Shown here: piece by piece, positions 1 through 5,192 of the stretch
Layout: each line of letters begins with the position of its first letter
How positions within the stretch are numbered: position 1 is the stretch's first letter
DNA from: Polynucleobacter meluiroseus
GTDB taxonomy: Bacteria; Verrucomicrobiota; Verrucomicrobiia; Opitutales; UBA953
Direction: 5' to 3'
Assembly (NCBI GenBank): GCA_943323725.2
Contig: CALPIW020000136.1
Span: 1-5,192 of the forward strand
DNA: 5,192 nt
Program-made: the position numbers and the translations under genes
Notes under the pieces: generated by a model
Database searches by the model: none
Told to the model about the DNA's origin: nothing
Seen by the model: the letters and a program-made list of their open reading frames with translations, nothing else

Positions 1-466
1 CGATCTCGGCGTGGGCGACGTTGAGGTCGCCGCACACGACGACGGGCTTCTTCTTCGCGAGACGCGCGAGGTATTTCCGGAAATCGGCGTCCCACTGCAG
101 ACGATAGTCGAGGCGCTCGAGTTCGCGCTGGGACTTCGGGACGTAGGCGCTGACGACGAAGAGTCCGTTGAACTCCGCCGTCACCACGCGGCCTTCGGGC
201 GGATGATCGCCGGGGAAGTCGGTCGCGACGGAAAGCGGCGCGGTCTTCGAAAGCACCGCGGTGCCGGAGTAGCCCTTCTTCTCGGCCTCGTGCCAGAACT
301 GATGCGGGAAAGCCAGGCCGAGCGTCGACGCGACGGCCGTCTCGCACTTGGTCTCCTGCAGGCAGAGCACGTCGGGGTCGGCGGACGCGATGAAATCGCC
401 GAGCCCTTTGCCGAGCGCCGAGCGGACGCCGTTGACGTTCCAGGAGAAGATCTTCGCGTGACTCAC
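1..466 (-). CDS. xth: Exodeoxyribonuclease III / AP endonuclease, ExoA/APE1-type (3' part beyond left edge)
   Basis: This is the N-terminal 155 codons of an exonuclease III family enzyme, which cleaves DNA 5' of abasic sites in base excision repair and removes 3' blocking groups. The Mg-dependent endonuclease/exonuclease/phosphatase fold is recognised from FSWNVNGVRSA (N10, metal/active-site Asn), LCLQETK (E38, metal ligand), GYSGTAVLSK (65-74), SAYVPKSQ (Y108, catalytic Tyr) and CGDLNVAH (D147 and N149, catalytic Asp/Asn). The block YVPKSQRELERLDYR and the GDLNVAH ending resemble ExoA/human APE1 more than E. coli XthA. The family is about 250-270 aa, so roughly 100 residues, including the final catalytic Asp and His, lie outside the window. 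The start is the GTG at 464-466, chosen because the family N-terminus begins a few residues before the first motif and no in-frame ATG is nearby. No clear Shine-Dalgarno precedes it. It starts 7 nt after the stop of the upstream gene, so translational coupling in the guaB operon is likely. The family assignment is secure. Confidence 0.95.
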   Translation of the reverse strand, partial: MSHAKIFSWNVNGVRSALGKGLGDFIASADPDVLCLQETKCETAVASTLGLAFPHQFWHEAEKKGYSGTAVLSKTAPLSVATDFPGDHPPEGRVVTAEFNGLFVVSAYVPKSQRELERLDYRLQWDADFRKYLARLAKKKPVVVCGDLNVAHAEI

Positions 467-473
467 AGGCAGT

Positions 474-1406
474 TCACTTGAAGAGCTGATTCATCTTCCG
501 GTCGAGGTCCTTGCCTTTTTCTTCGACCTTGGTCGCATCGGGCGCCGGCGTGACCGCGGGCGCGGGGGCGACGACCGTAGTCGGGGCGGGCGCTGTCGCC
601 GTAGCGGCAGGCGTGGCGGCGGGAGCGGTGGCCGGAGCAATCGAAGTGGCGGCGGGAGCGACCTCTGCGGGCGTCGCCTCCGGCTCGGGCGGCTTACGTC
701 CGTAAAGGATATCGATACGCTGGGCGAGCGTGAGCGGCAGCTTCGGCTTGGCGACGACCGGCGTGACCGCCGCGACGGGGGTGGCGGCGGGCGCCGGCTC
801 CGGAGTAGCGGCAGCCGCCGCGGTCGGATAAGGCGAGTCGAACTTCGTGCCCTTCGCCACGAGTTCGGAGACGCGCTTGCCGAGTTCGGCGGCGAAGTCC
901 GTGGACGTGCTCTTGATCTCGAACTTCGTGCCCTTGGCCCGGACCTCGAGCTGACCGGTCGGCAGCACGCGGGTGAGCTGCAACACCGCGCCGGCCTCGA
1001 GCGCCAGGTCCTGCGGCTTCTGGCCTTCGACGTTCACGACCACCGTCGTCGGCGTCTTCACCGTGACGGCGGTCGGCCAGAGAATCAGGTAACGGGAGAT
1101 CGCGGCGAAATCCAGGGCCGGCTCCGCCGTGACGGCGACCGGGGCCGGGGCGGGCGGCGGCGAGGCGGCGGGCTTGGCCGTGGCGACCGTGGTCGGTGCG
1201 GGAGCAGCCGGCTTAGGCGCGACGGGCGGGACGGCGACCGGGGCGGGCGTCGGTTGAGCGACGCGCGGGCCGAGATCGATGGGCTTGATCGCCGTATCGC
1301 CGCGCCGGATGTCGACCTGGAAGCTCGGCGTCAGGAACAGGATGCCCGCGGCGCCGACAAGGGCGCCGAAGAGGAAGAGGAGCAGGCCTCGGAAGAAAGC
1401 AGCCAT
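474..1406 (-). CDS. Hypothetical membrane-anchored Ala/Pro-rich protein
   Basis: I do not recognise a family for this 310-aa protein. Residues 4-25 form one hydrophobic segment (FFRGLLLFLFGALVGAAGILFL), a signal anchor or uncleaved signal peptide; no lipobox Cys is visible. A short charged stretch (DIRRGDTAIKP, 32-42) follows, then an Ala/Pro/Thr/Val linker (about 50-97). Next is a compact segment (98-190) with predicted beta-strand character (YLILWPTAVTVKTPTTVVVNVEG), in which AKGTKF occurs twice, 27 residues apart. A second linker follows, then a short conserved-looking motif (LTLAQRIDILYGRKPPEPE, 225-243), a third Ala/Pro/Thr linker and a charged C-terminus (KVEEKGKDLDRKMNQLFK). The shape suggests an envelope-spanning protein with a small folded domain on flexible linkers; the function is unknown. 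It begins 5 nt after the guaB stop and ends 7 nt before xth, so it is probably cotranscribed with both. Smooth codon use and operon fit support a real gene, although the repetitive composition weakens homology inference. Confidence 0.85.
   Translation of the reverse strand: MAAFFRGLLLFLFGALVGAAGILFLTPSFQVDIRRGDTAIKPIDLGPRVAQPTPAPVAVPPVAPKPAAPAPTTVATAKPAASPPPAPAPVAVTAEPALDFAAISRYLILWPTAVTVKTPTTVVVNVEGQKPQDLALEAGAVLQLTRVLPTGQLEVRAKGTKFEIKSTSTDFAAELGKRVSELVAKGTKFDSPYPTAAAAATPEPAPAATPVAAVTPVVAKPKLPLTLAQRIDILYGRKPPEPEATPAEVAPAATSIAPATAPAATPAATATAPAPTTVVAPAPAVTPAPDATKVEEKGKDLDRKMNQLFK
838..935. repeat. 17-bp in-frame direct repeat inside the anchored protein gene
   Basis: The 17 bases TCGAACTTCGTGCCCTT occur exactly at 838-854 and again at 919-935, 81 bp (27 codons) apart. 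On the coding strand both encode KGTKF followed by an acidic residue, within AKGTKFE and AKGTKFD. The intervening sequence does not look repeated, so this is either a small internal motif duplication or a coincidence of codon choice. It is not a mobile-element signature. Confidence 0.6.
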
Positions 1407-1411
1407 GATAA

Positions 1412-2986
1412 TCAGGAGCCGGCCTTGATCTCGATGACGTCGTGCGGAGCGGCTTCGCGCTGGCCGGCCGGCGTGACGCGGATGTAGCGGGCGCGCGTGC
1501 GGTGTTCGGCCAGATTGGCGGCGCCGAGGTAGCCGAGGCCGCTCTGGATGCCGCCGGCGAGCGTGCCGAGGACCTGGTCGACCGTGCCGGAGACTTCCTT
1601 GAGCGCTTCGATCCCTTCGGCGGCGACCTTGCTGAACTTGCCGCTGGCGGAGTGTCCGTAGCGGGCGGCCGAACCCTTGCGCATGGCTTCGTGGGAACCC
1701 ATGCCGCGGTATTCCTTATAAGTCTTGCCGTTGATCTCCATCAGCTTGCCCGGCGCTTCGCGCGAGCCGGCGAGGAGACCGCCGAGGATGACCGCGTCGG
1801 CCAGCGTGAGCGCCTTGACGATGTCGCCGCTCTTCGTGATGCCGCCGTCGGCGAGGATGCGCACGCCTTTCTTCGCGGCGGCGCGGGAAGCGACGTAAAG
1901 CGCGGTGAGCTGCGGGATGCCGACGCCCGCGACGATGCGGGTCGTGCAGATGGAACCGGGGCCCTGGCCGATCTTGACCGTATCGGCGCCGGCCGCGGCG
2001 AGGAATTCGACGCCTTCGCCGCTGGTGACGTTGCCGGCGATGAGCGTCAGGCCTTTGTGGGACTTGCGGAGGAGGCGGAGCGCGTCGCCGACGCCCTTGG
2101 TGTGGCCGTGGGCGGTCGAGATCGCGACGGCATCGGCGCCTTCGGCGACGAGCGCGCCGACATGGGCGAGCAGGCGGGCGCGGTCGATCTCGCCGTCGGC
2201 CGTGCGGGGCACCGAGACGGCGACGCCGACGCGCAGACGGAAATGGGCGTCGCGGGTCGGACGCACGTGGGCGCGGGATTCTTCGGAGATGCGCTCGATG
2301 TCGCTGAGGGTGAAGAGGCCGCGGAGGCGGTTCTTCGCATCGACGACCAGGAGCTTGTTCTGGCCGACGTGATCGGAGAACTTGCGGTCGGCGGTGGCGA
2401 TCGGGTCCTTGCCGAGGTCCTTCTCCGCGACGGTGAAGACCTTGTCGCGGGGGATCATGACGGCGACGACCTTGCGCTGCCCGTGGCGTTCCTTGACGGC
2501 GCTGCCGGGCAGGAGGCCGAGGAGCGTGCCGTCGGCGGCGGTGACGGGGAAGGTGCTGAAGGCCAGGCCGTCGCGTTCGATGCGGGCGAGGACTTCGGCG
2601 ATGGTGTCATCGGCCGAGACGACGGCGGGATCGCCGATCATGCCGTGGATGTGATTCTTGACCCGGCGCACTTCGGCGACCTGGTCGGCTTCCGCCATAT
2701 TATAGTGCAGGAGGCCCAGGCCGCCGTTGAGGGCCATCGCGATGGCCATGCGGTGCTCGGTGACCGTATCCATGTCGGAAGACACGATCGGCAGGGACAG
2801 CGGAAGGGCGTCGGACAGGGAGGAGTCGAGGCGCGTCATCCGGGGCAGGACCTCGGAGTAGCGGGTAGCCAGGGAGACGTCGTCATACGTCAGGCCGAGG
2901 CCGGCGTTGGCGAGGAAGAAGCCGTCCGCGGACAGGTAGAAGCGTTCGTCGAGGGAAACGCGGCCCTTGGATTTCGAGGAGGCCAT
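1412..2986 (-). CDS. guaB: Inosine-5'-monophosphate dehydrogenase
   Basis: This gene encodes IMP dehydrogenase, which oxidises IMP to XMP with NAD+, the committed step of guanine nucleotide synthesis in the cytoplasm. The 524-aa protein is slightly longer than the usual 485-500. In order: N-terminal barrel start GLTYDDVSL (31-39); SSDMDTVTE (69-77); GGLGLLHYNM; a two-CBS Bateman region (about 118-235); LRVGVAVSV (251-259); GNVTSGEG; the catalytic loop GPGSICTTR with C347; phosphate-binding ADGGI (379-383); YRGMGS (426-431); the mobile-flap Arg-Tyr pair R442-Y443; and EGIE (457-460). The CBS region, the catalytic Cys and the flap RY favour IMPDH over GMP reductase. The ATG at 2984-2986 is chosen because family homology begins about 25 residues later; the reading frame stays open upstream only as an antisense shadow of menC. 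Oddities: the usual D of DTAHGHS is Ser (S290); D71 replaces the common Pro/Ala before MDTVTE; G403 replaces the Ser of the GSLLAG motif. The C-terminus carries a tail ending VIEIKAGS. It is the first gene of the likely guaB - anchored protein - xth operon. Confidence 0.96.
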   Translation of the reverse strand: MASSKSKGRVSLDERFYLSADGFFLANAGLGLTYDDVSLATRYSEVLPRMTRLDSSLSDALPLSLPIVSSDMDTVTEHRMAIAMALNGGLGLLHYNMAEADQVAEVRRVKNHIHGMIGDPAVVSADDTIAEVLARIERDGLAFSTFPVTAADGTLLGLLPGSAVKERHGQRKVVAVMIPRDKVFTVAEKDLGKDPIATADRKFSDHVGQNKLLVVDAKNRLRGLFTLSDIERISEESRAHVRPTRDAHFRLRVGVAVSVPRTADGEIDRARLLAHVGALVAEGADAVAISTAHGHTKGVGDALRLLRKSHKGLTLIAGNVTSGEGVEFLAAAGADTVKIGQGPGSICTTRIVAGVGIPQLTALYVASRAAAKKGVRILADGGITKSGDIVKALTLADAVILGGLLAGSREAPGKLMEINGKTYKEYRGMGSHEAMRKGSAARYGHSASGKFSKVAAEGIEALKEVSGTVDQVLGTLAGGIQSGLGYLGAANLAEHRTRARYIRVTPAGQREAAPHDVIEIKAGS

Positions 2987-3006
2987 GAGTGGTCGGTTTC
3001 CCCAAA

Positions 3007-3033
3007 GGGTGTTAGGCACCCCCCCAAGGGGTG
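3007..3033. promoter_or_regulatory. Overlapping inverted repeats in the divergent promoter region (possible operator)
   Basis: Two mutually exclusive hairpins share one arm. GGGTG (3007-3011) pairs with CACCC (3017-3021) across a 5-nt loop. CACCCC (3017-3022) pairs with GGGGTG (3028-3033) across a 5-nt loop. The same stretch can also be read as a near-direct repeat, CCCCAAAGGGTG (3000-3011) and CCCCAAGGGGTG (3022-3033). It lies inside the spacer and elements of the candidate guaB promoter and between two divergent genes, so a protein operator is conceivable. It is not a terminator: no gene ends here and no T-tract follows. Confidence 0.4.
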
Positions 3034-3037
3034 GCAA
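3009..3037 (-). promoter_or_regulatory. Candidate sigma-70-type promoter for guaB
   Basis: On the minus strand TTGCCA (3037-3032, five of six matches to TTGACA) is followed after exactly 17 bp by TAACAC (3014-3009, three of six to TATAAT). The transcript would start near 3002 and give a leader of roughly 16 nt before the guaB ATG. The -35 match and spacing are good and the -10 is weak. The call rests on position in the only intergenic gap and has not been compared with a species-specific promoter model. Confidence 0.3.
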
Positions 3038-3044
3038 ATTGATT

Positions 3045-3073
3045 TTGCGAGTTTGTCCGGATTGCCGTCTATT
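3045..3073 (+). promoter_or_regulatory. Weak candidate promoter for menC
   Basis: TTGCGA (3045-3050) and TCTATT (3068-3073) are separated by 17 bp, each matching the sigma-70 consensus at four of six positions. A start site about 7 nt downstream would fall at or next to the menC ATG (3080), implying a leaderless or nearly leaderless message. This agrees with the lack of a Shine-Dalgarno before menC but is only suggestive. Confidence 0.2.
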
Positions 3074-3079
3074 CGTCCC

Positions 3080-4021
3080 ATGACCGGCGGCTTTTTCGAC
3101 TTCAAACGTGTCCGTCGCCGACTGCGCTCCGCGATCGTGACCGGAGCCGGCGCCGTGGACAGCGTGGACCGCATCCTGCTGCGGACGCAATCCGACCAAG
3201 GCACGGGTTACGGCGAGATCGCCCCATGGCCCGGCTTTCCGACCGAGACGGCCGAGCAATCGTTGGAGTTCCTGCGTTCGGCCCAAGGTAACCTTCCCCA
3301 TCTGCTCGCCGCCGTGGCCGCTTCGCCGGCACCCCTGCCCTGCCTCTCGGCGGCGCTCTCCAGCTGCCGGCATTGGAACCAGATCGCCGGCTACGGCGGC
3401 AGCCTGCCCTGCGCCGGCCTCCTGACCCTTTCCGTGCTCGAGACCGACGCAAAGGTGGCCGCGGGCTTCCGCACCCTGAAGATCAAGATCTCGCCCGAGA
3501 CTTCCGAACAAGCGATCCGCACGGCGGCGGCGCGCTTCCCCGGCAAGCTGCGCCTCGACGCCAACGGCTCCTTGGACCTCCAAGCCGCGCGACGCTGGGC
3601 GGAGTTCGCCCGCGCCCACGAGCAGGTCGAATTCCTCGAACAGCCCCTGCCGGTCGGACATCCGGGCTACGCCTCGCTCGGACCCGATAAGATCGCGCTC
3701 GATGAATCGTTCCTCACGCCGGGGGGCGTCGACTGGGCCGGGACGGTCGTCGTGAAGCCGCTGCTCGCCGGCGACTGGGACGAACTCCTTGCCTGGCGCG
3801 GAGCGCACGCGGGCGCCGTCGTCTATTCCTCCTGCTTCGAGACCGCGATCGGCCGACAAGGCGCGCTCTGGCTGGCGGCGCAAGATCCGCAGGCGGGCAC
3901 CGTCGGCTTCGATACGCTCGGTCGTTTCGAAAATGACGGCCGTGATCGCCATGCGGCCGGCGCGATGGCGACCGGACTCCCGGGCTACGACTGGGCGGGC
4001 TTCTGGCAGGAACTCACATGA
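3080..4021 (+). CDS. menC: o-Succinylbenzoate synthase
   Basis: The 313-aa product is an enolase-superfamily enzyme that dehydrates SHCHC to o-succinylbenzoate in menaquinone synthesis; family members are about 310-370 aa. The N-terminal capping domain contains GYGEIAPWPGFPTET (43-57), the usual GxGE(I/V)AP substrate-specificity region. The barrel carries all expected catalytic residues: LKIKI with K134 and K136 (the KxK acid/base motif); metal ligands D160 (RLDANG), E187 (FLEQPLP) and D208 (ALDES); and K226 (VVVKP) on the opposite face. This pattern matches E. coli MenC (K131/K133, D161, E190, D213, K235). The C-terminal part (SSCFETAIGRQGALWLAAQ) is also family-like. The ATG at 3080 is used because the family N-terminus fits there; the frame is open far upstream only as an antisense shadow of guaB, and TTG codons at 3054 and 3063 are less likely alternatives. 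No clear ribosome site precedes it. Its stop overlaps the menE start by 4 nt (ATGA), and the menE neighbour supports OSB synthase over the related N-succinylamino-acid racemase activity. Confidence 0.94.
   Translation: MTGGFFDFKRVRRRLRSAIVTGAGAVDSVDRILLRTQSDQGTGYGEIAPWPGFPTETAEQSLEFLRSAQGNLPHLLAAVAASPAPLPCLSAALSSCRHWNQIAGYGGSLPCAGLLTLSVLETDAKVAAGFRTLKIKISPETSEQAIRTAAARFPGKLRLDANGSLDLQAARRWAEFARAHEQVEFLEQPLPVGHPGYASLGPDKIALDESFLTPGGVDWAGTVVVKPLLAGDWDELLAWRGAHAGAVVYSSCFETAIGRQGALWLAAQDPQAGTVGFDTLGRFENDGRDRHAAGAMATGLPGYDWAGFWQELT
4008..4012 (+). promoter_or_regulatory. Shine-Dalgarno for menE
   Basis: AGGAA lies 5 nt before the menE ATG at 4018-4020, inside the last codons of menC. It is the only well-placed Shine-Dalgarno-like site among the five gene starts and supports the ATGA-overlap start for menE. 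Confidence 0.55.
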
Positions 4022-5192
4022 GCGCCGTCGCGGTCTTCGAGGCGGAACACGCCGCGCACCTGCGCGAGGCATTGCGTGCGCATGACGCCGGGCTGCCGGT
4101 GTTCCTAGGCAACCCGCACTGGGCCGGGGCCGAACGCGAAGAAGCCGCGCGCCAGATTCCGCGCGGGACGACGATCCTTGGCACGACCTTGGAGCCGCGA
4201 GGACTGGGCACCTGCGATTTTCCGCTGAACTGGCGGGGGCGCGTGATGATCCCCACGGGCGGCACCGGCGGGAAGGTGAAGTTCATCATCCATTCCGGCG
4301 AAACGCTCCGCGCCGCCGCGCTCGGCCTACGCGACGCGCTCGTCGCCCGCGGACTTTCGCCCGTGCTCCACGGCGTGACGTGCACGCCGCCGTGGCATGT
4401 CAGCGGCTTCATGCCCGCCCTCCGCGCGCGGGTGACCGGCGGACGGCATCAGGTCATCGACGGACGCTTCCCCGAAACGTCCGCCCTGCCCTCCCTTGAT
4501 CTGCCTGCCGACGGCACCAGGGTCATCTCGCTCGTGCCCGCGCAGCTGACGCGCCTGCTGGCGCACGCCGACGGCGAAGCGTGGCTCCGAAGCTTCCAGG
4601 TCGTCTTGCTCGGCGGCTCGGCCGTGCCCGCGCCGTTGCTCGTTGCGATCCGCACCCGGCGCCTGCCCGTCTTCCTCACCTATGGCGCGACCGAGACCGC
4701 GGCCGTCTGCGCGCTCTGTCCGCCGGAAAATATCTGGTCAGGCGAAACCGTACGCGGCACGCCGTTGCCGGGCGTCCGCTTCGCGGCGACCAGCGAAGGC
4801 ATCATCACCGTCGCCAGCCCGTCGCTCGGACTCGGCGTCTGGCCCGACGGCCCGATGACGAATCCTTGGACGAGCGGCGACCGGGGCGACGTGGCGGCCG
4901 ATGGCAGCGTGCGGATCACCGGACGCGCCGACCGCGTAATCGTCACCGGCGGCGAGAAGGTCGACCCCGCCCGCGTCGAACAGACGCTGCTCGCGACCGG
5001 ACTCGTCAGCGAAGCGCTCGTGCTGGGCCTCCCTGACGCGACCTGGGGCGAGCTCGTGACCGCGTGCGTGGTCGCCGGGCCCGAGACCGAAGCCGCCCTG
5101 CGCCAGGCCTGCGAACAACTGGAGCCCACGGCGCGGCCACGGCGCTACGTGTTCGTGCCCGTCATGCCGACGAACGCGAGCGGCAAGCCGGA
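4018..5192 (+). CDS. menE: o-Succinylbenzoate-CoA ligase, short form (3' end beyond right edge)
   Basis: This is an adenylate-forming (ANL superfamily) ligase that would activate o-succinylbenzoate with ATP and join it to CoA, the step after MenC. The frame has no stop through the window end: 391 codons plus two bases. Visible motifs: P-loop A3, PTGGTGGKVK (79-88); substrate-region HGVTCTPPWHVSGF; A4/A5 LLGGSAVP and TYGATET (221-227); A7 TSGDRGD (285-291, D288 contacts ribose); A8 hinge GRADRVIVTGGEKVDP (302-317); and A10 ASGKP with catalytic K390 at the very edge. Only about 10-20 residues are probably missing. The P-loop lies near residue 80 rather than about 145 as in E. coli MenE, so most of the first N-terminal subdomain is absent. 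Short MenE proteins of this kind are known, to my recollection, in Bacteroidetes, and TGG-type P-loops in cyanobacteria. The ATG start overlaps the menC stop and has a Shine-Dalgarno. Pathway context makes MenE much more likely than a general acyl-CoA ligase. Confidence 0.9.
   Translation, partial: MSAVAVFEAEHAAHLREALRAHDAGLPVFLGNPHWAGAEREEAARQIPRGTTILGTTLEPRGLGTCDFPLNWRGRVMIPTGGTGGKVKFIIHSGETLRAAALGLRDALVARGLSPVLHGVTCTPPWHVSGFMPALRARVTGGRHQVIDGRFPETSALPSLDLPADGTRVISLVPAQLTRLLAHADGEAWLRSFQVVLLGGSAVPAPLLVAIRTRRLPVFLTYGATETAAVCALCPPENIWSGETVRGTPLPGVRFAATSEGIITVASPSLGLGVWPDGPMTNPWTSGDRGDVAADGSVRITGRADRVIVTGGEKVDPARVEQTLLATGLVSEALVLGLPDATWGELVTACVVAGPETEAALRQACEQLEPTARPRRYVFVPVMPTNASGKP

Noticed and set aside
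11..481. A 156-codon plus-strand frame opposite xth.
   Set aside because: It is a shadow: the minus strand carries all the exonuclease III motifs, and the plus-strand translation has no recognisable family.
541..680. The repetitive GGCGGGAGC-type tract as a tandem DNA repeat or minisatellite.
   Set aside because: Units are irregular in length and sequence. It is explained by Ala/Pro/Thr codons of the protein linker in a GC-rich genome.
1412..2986. GMP reductase (GuaC) instead of IMP dehydrogenase.
   Set aside because: The protein has the CBS-pair insertion and the flap Arg-Tyr (R442-Y443) with the EGIE motif, which GMP reductase lacks; the Gly in LGGLLAG alone is not enough.
3000..3033. The G/C-rich inverted repeats as a transcription terminator.
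   Set aside because: No gene ends here (both neighbours start here), stems are only 5-6 bp, and no T-tract follows on either strand.
1442..3079. A very long open frame on the plus strand opposite guaB, continuous with menC (would give an 859-aa fusion).
   Set aside because: The upstream 546 codons read as low-complexity Gly/Ala/Asp/Arg with no recognisable domain and lie exactly antisense to a well-conserved guaB. High third-position GC removes stop codons from the opposite strand. An automatic caller could wrongly extend menC here.
2987..4072. Upstream extension of the guaB frame on the minus strand (would give an 886-aa protein).
   Set aside because: The extra 362 residues lie antisense to menC, are Arg/Gly-rich with no domain, and would cross the promoter region. 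IMPDH homology starts about 25 residues after the ATG at 2986.
4014..5129. Several minus-strand and alternative plus-strand frames of 60-150 codons across menE.
   Set aside because: All are Arg/Ser/Ala/Pro-rich shadows of the menE reading frame, which holds the complete ordered set of adenylation motifs.

Overview
The window is a compact, GC-rich stretch of bacterial chromosome with five protein genes in two divergent groups and almost no non-coding DNA. The gene content is housekeeping: purine synthesis, DNA repair and menaquinone synthesis, plus one anonymous membrane-anchored protein. The strong G/C third-position bias, the Ala/Pro-rich anchored protein, the menC-menE pair and the weak or absent Shine-Dalgarno sequences would suit a high-GC Verrucomicrobiota (Opitutae-like) bacterium. 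That placement is an impression, not a demonstration. No tRNA, rRNA, mobile element, CRISPR array or phage gene was seen.

Minus-strand group (positions 2986 down to 1): guaB (IMP dehydrogenase, 524 aa) is followed after 5 nt by a 310-aa protein with one N-terminal membrane segment and long Ala/Pro/Thr linkers. After another 7 nt comes xth, an ExoA/APE1-type exodeoxyribonuclease III whose 3' part lies beyond the left edge. The spacing suggests one transcript, guaB - anchored protein - xth.

Plus-strand group (3080 to the right edge): menC (o-succinylbenzoate synthase, all enolase-superfamily catalytic residues present) overlaps by 4 nt (ATGA) a short-form menE (o-succinylbenzoate-CoA ligase) that is cut by the window end just after its catalytic A10 lysine. 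They would carry out two consecutive steps of menaquinone synthesis: SHCHC to OSB, then OSB to OSB-CoA.

The only real intergenic region (2987-3079, 93 bp) lies between the divergent guaB and menC starts. It holds a candidate guaB promoter whose spacer contains two overlapping inverted repeats, and a weaker candidate menC promoter.

I did not find a convincing undescribed system. The best leads are unusual substitutions in the IMP dehydrogenase, notably Ser in place of the NAD-contacting Asp of the D-[ST]-[AS]-H-G-H motif, the structured divergent promoter, and the uncharacterised protein inside the guaB-xth operon.
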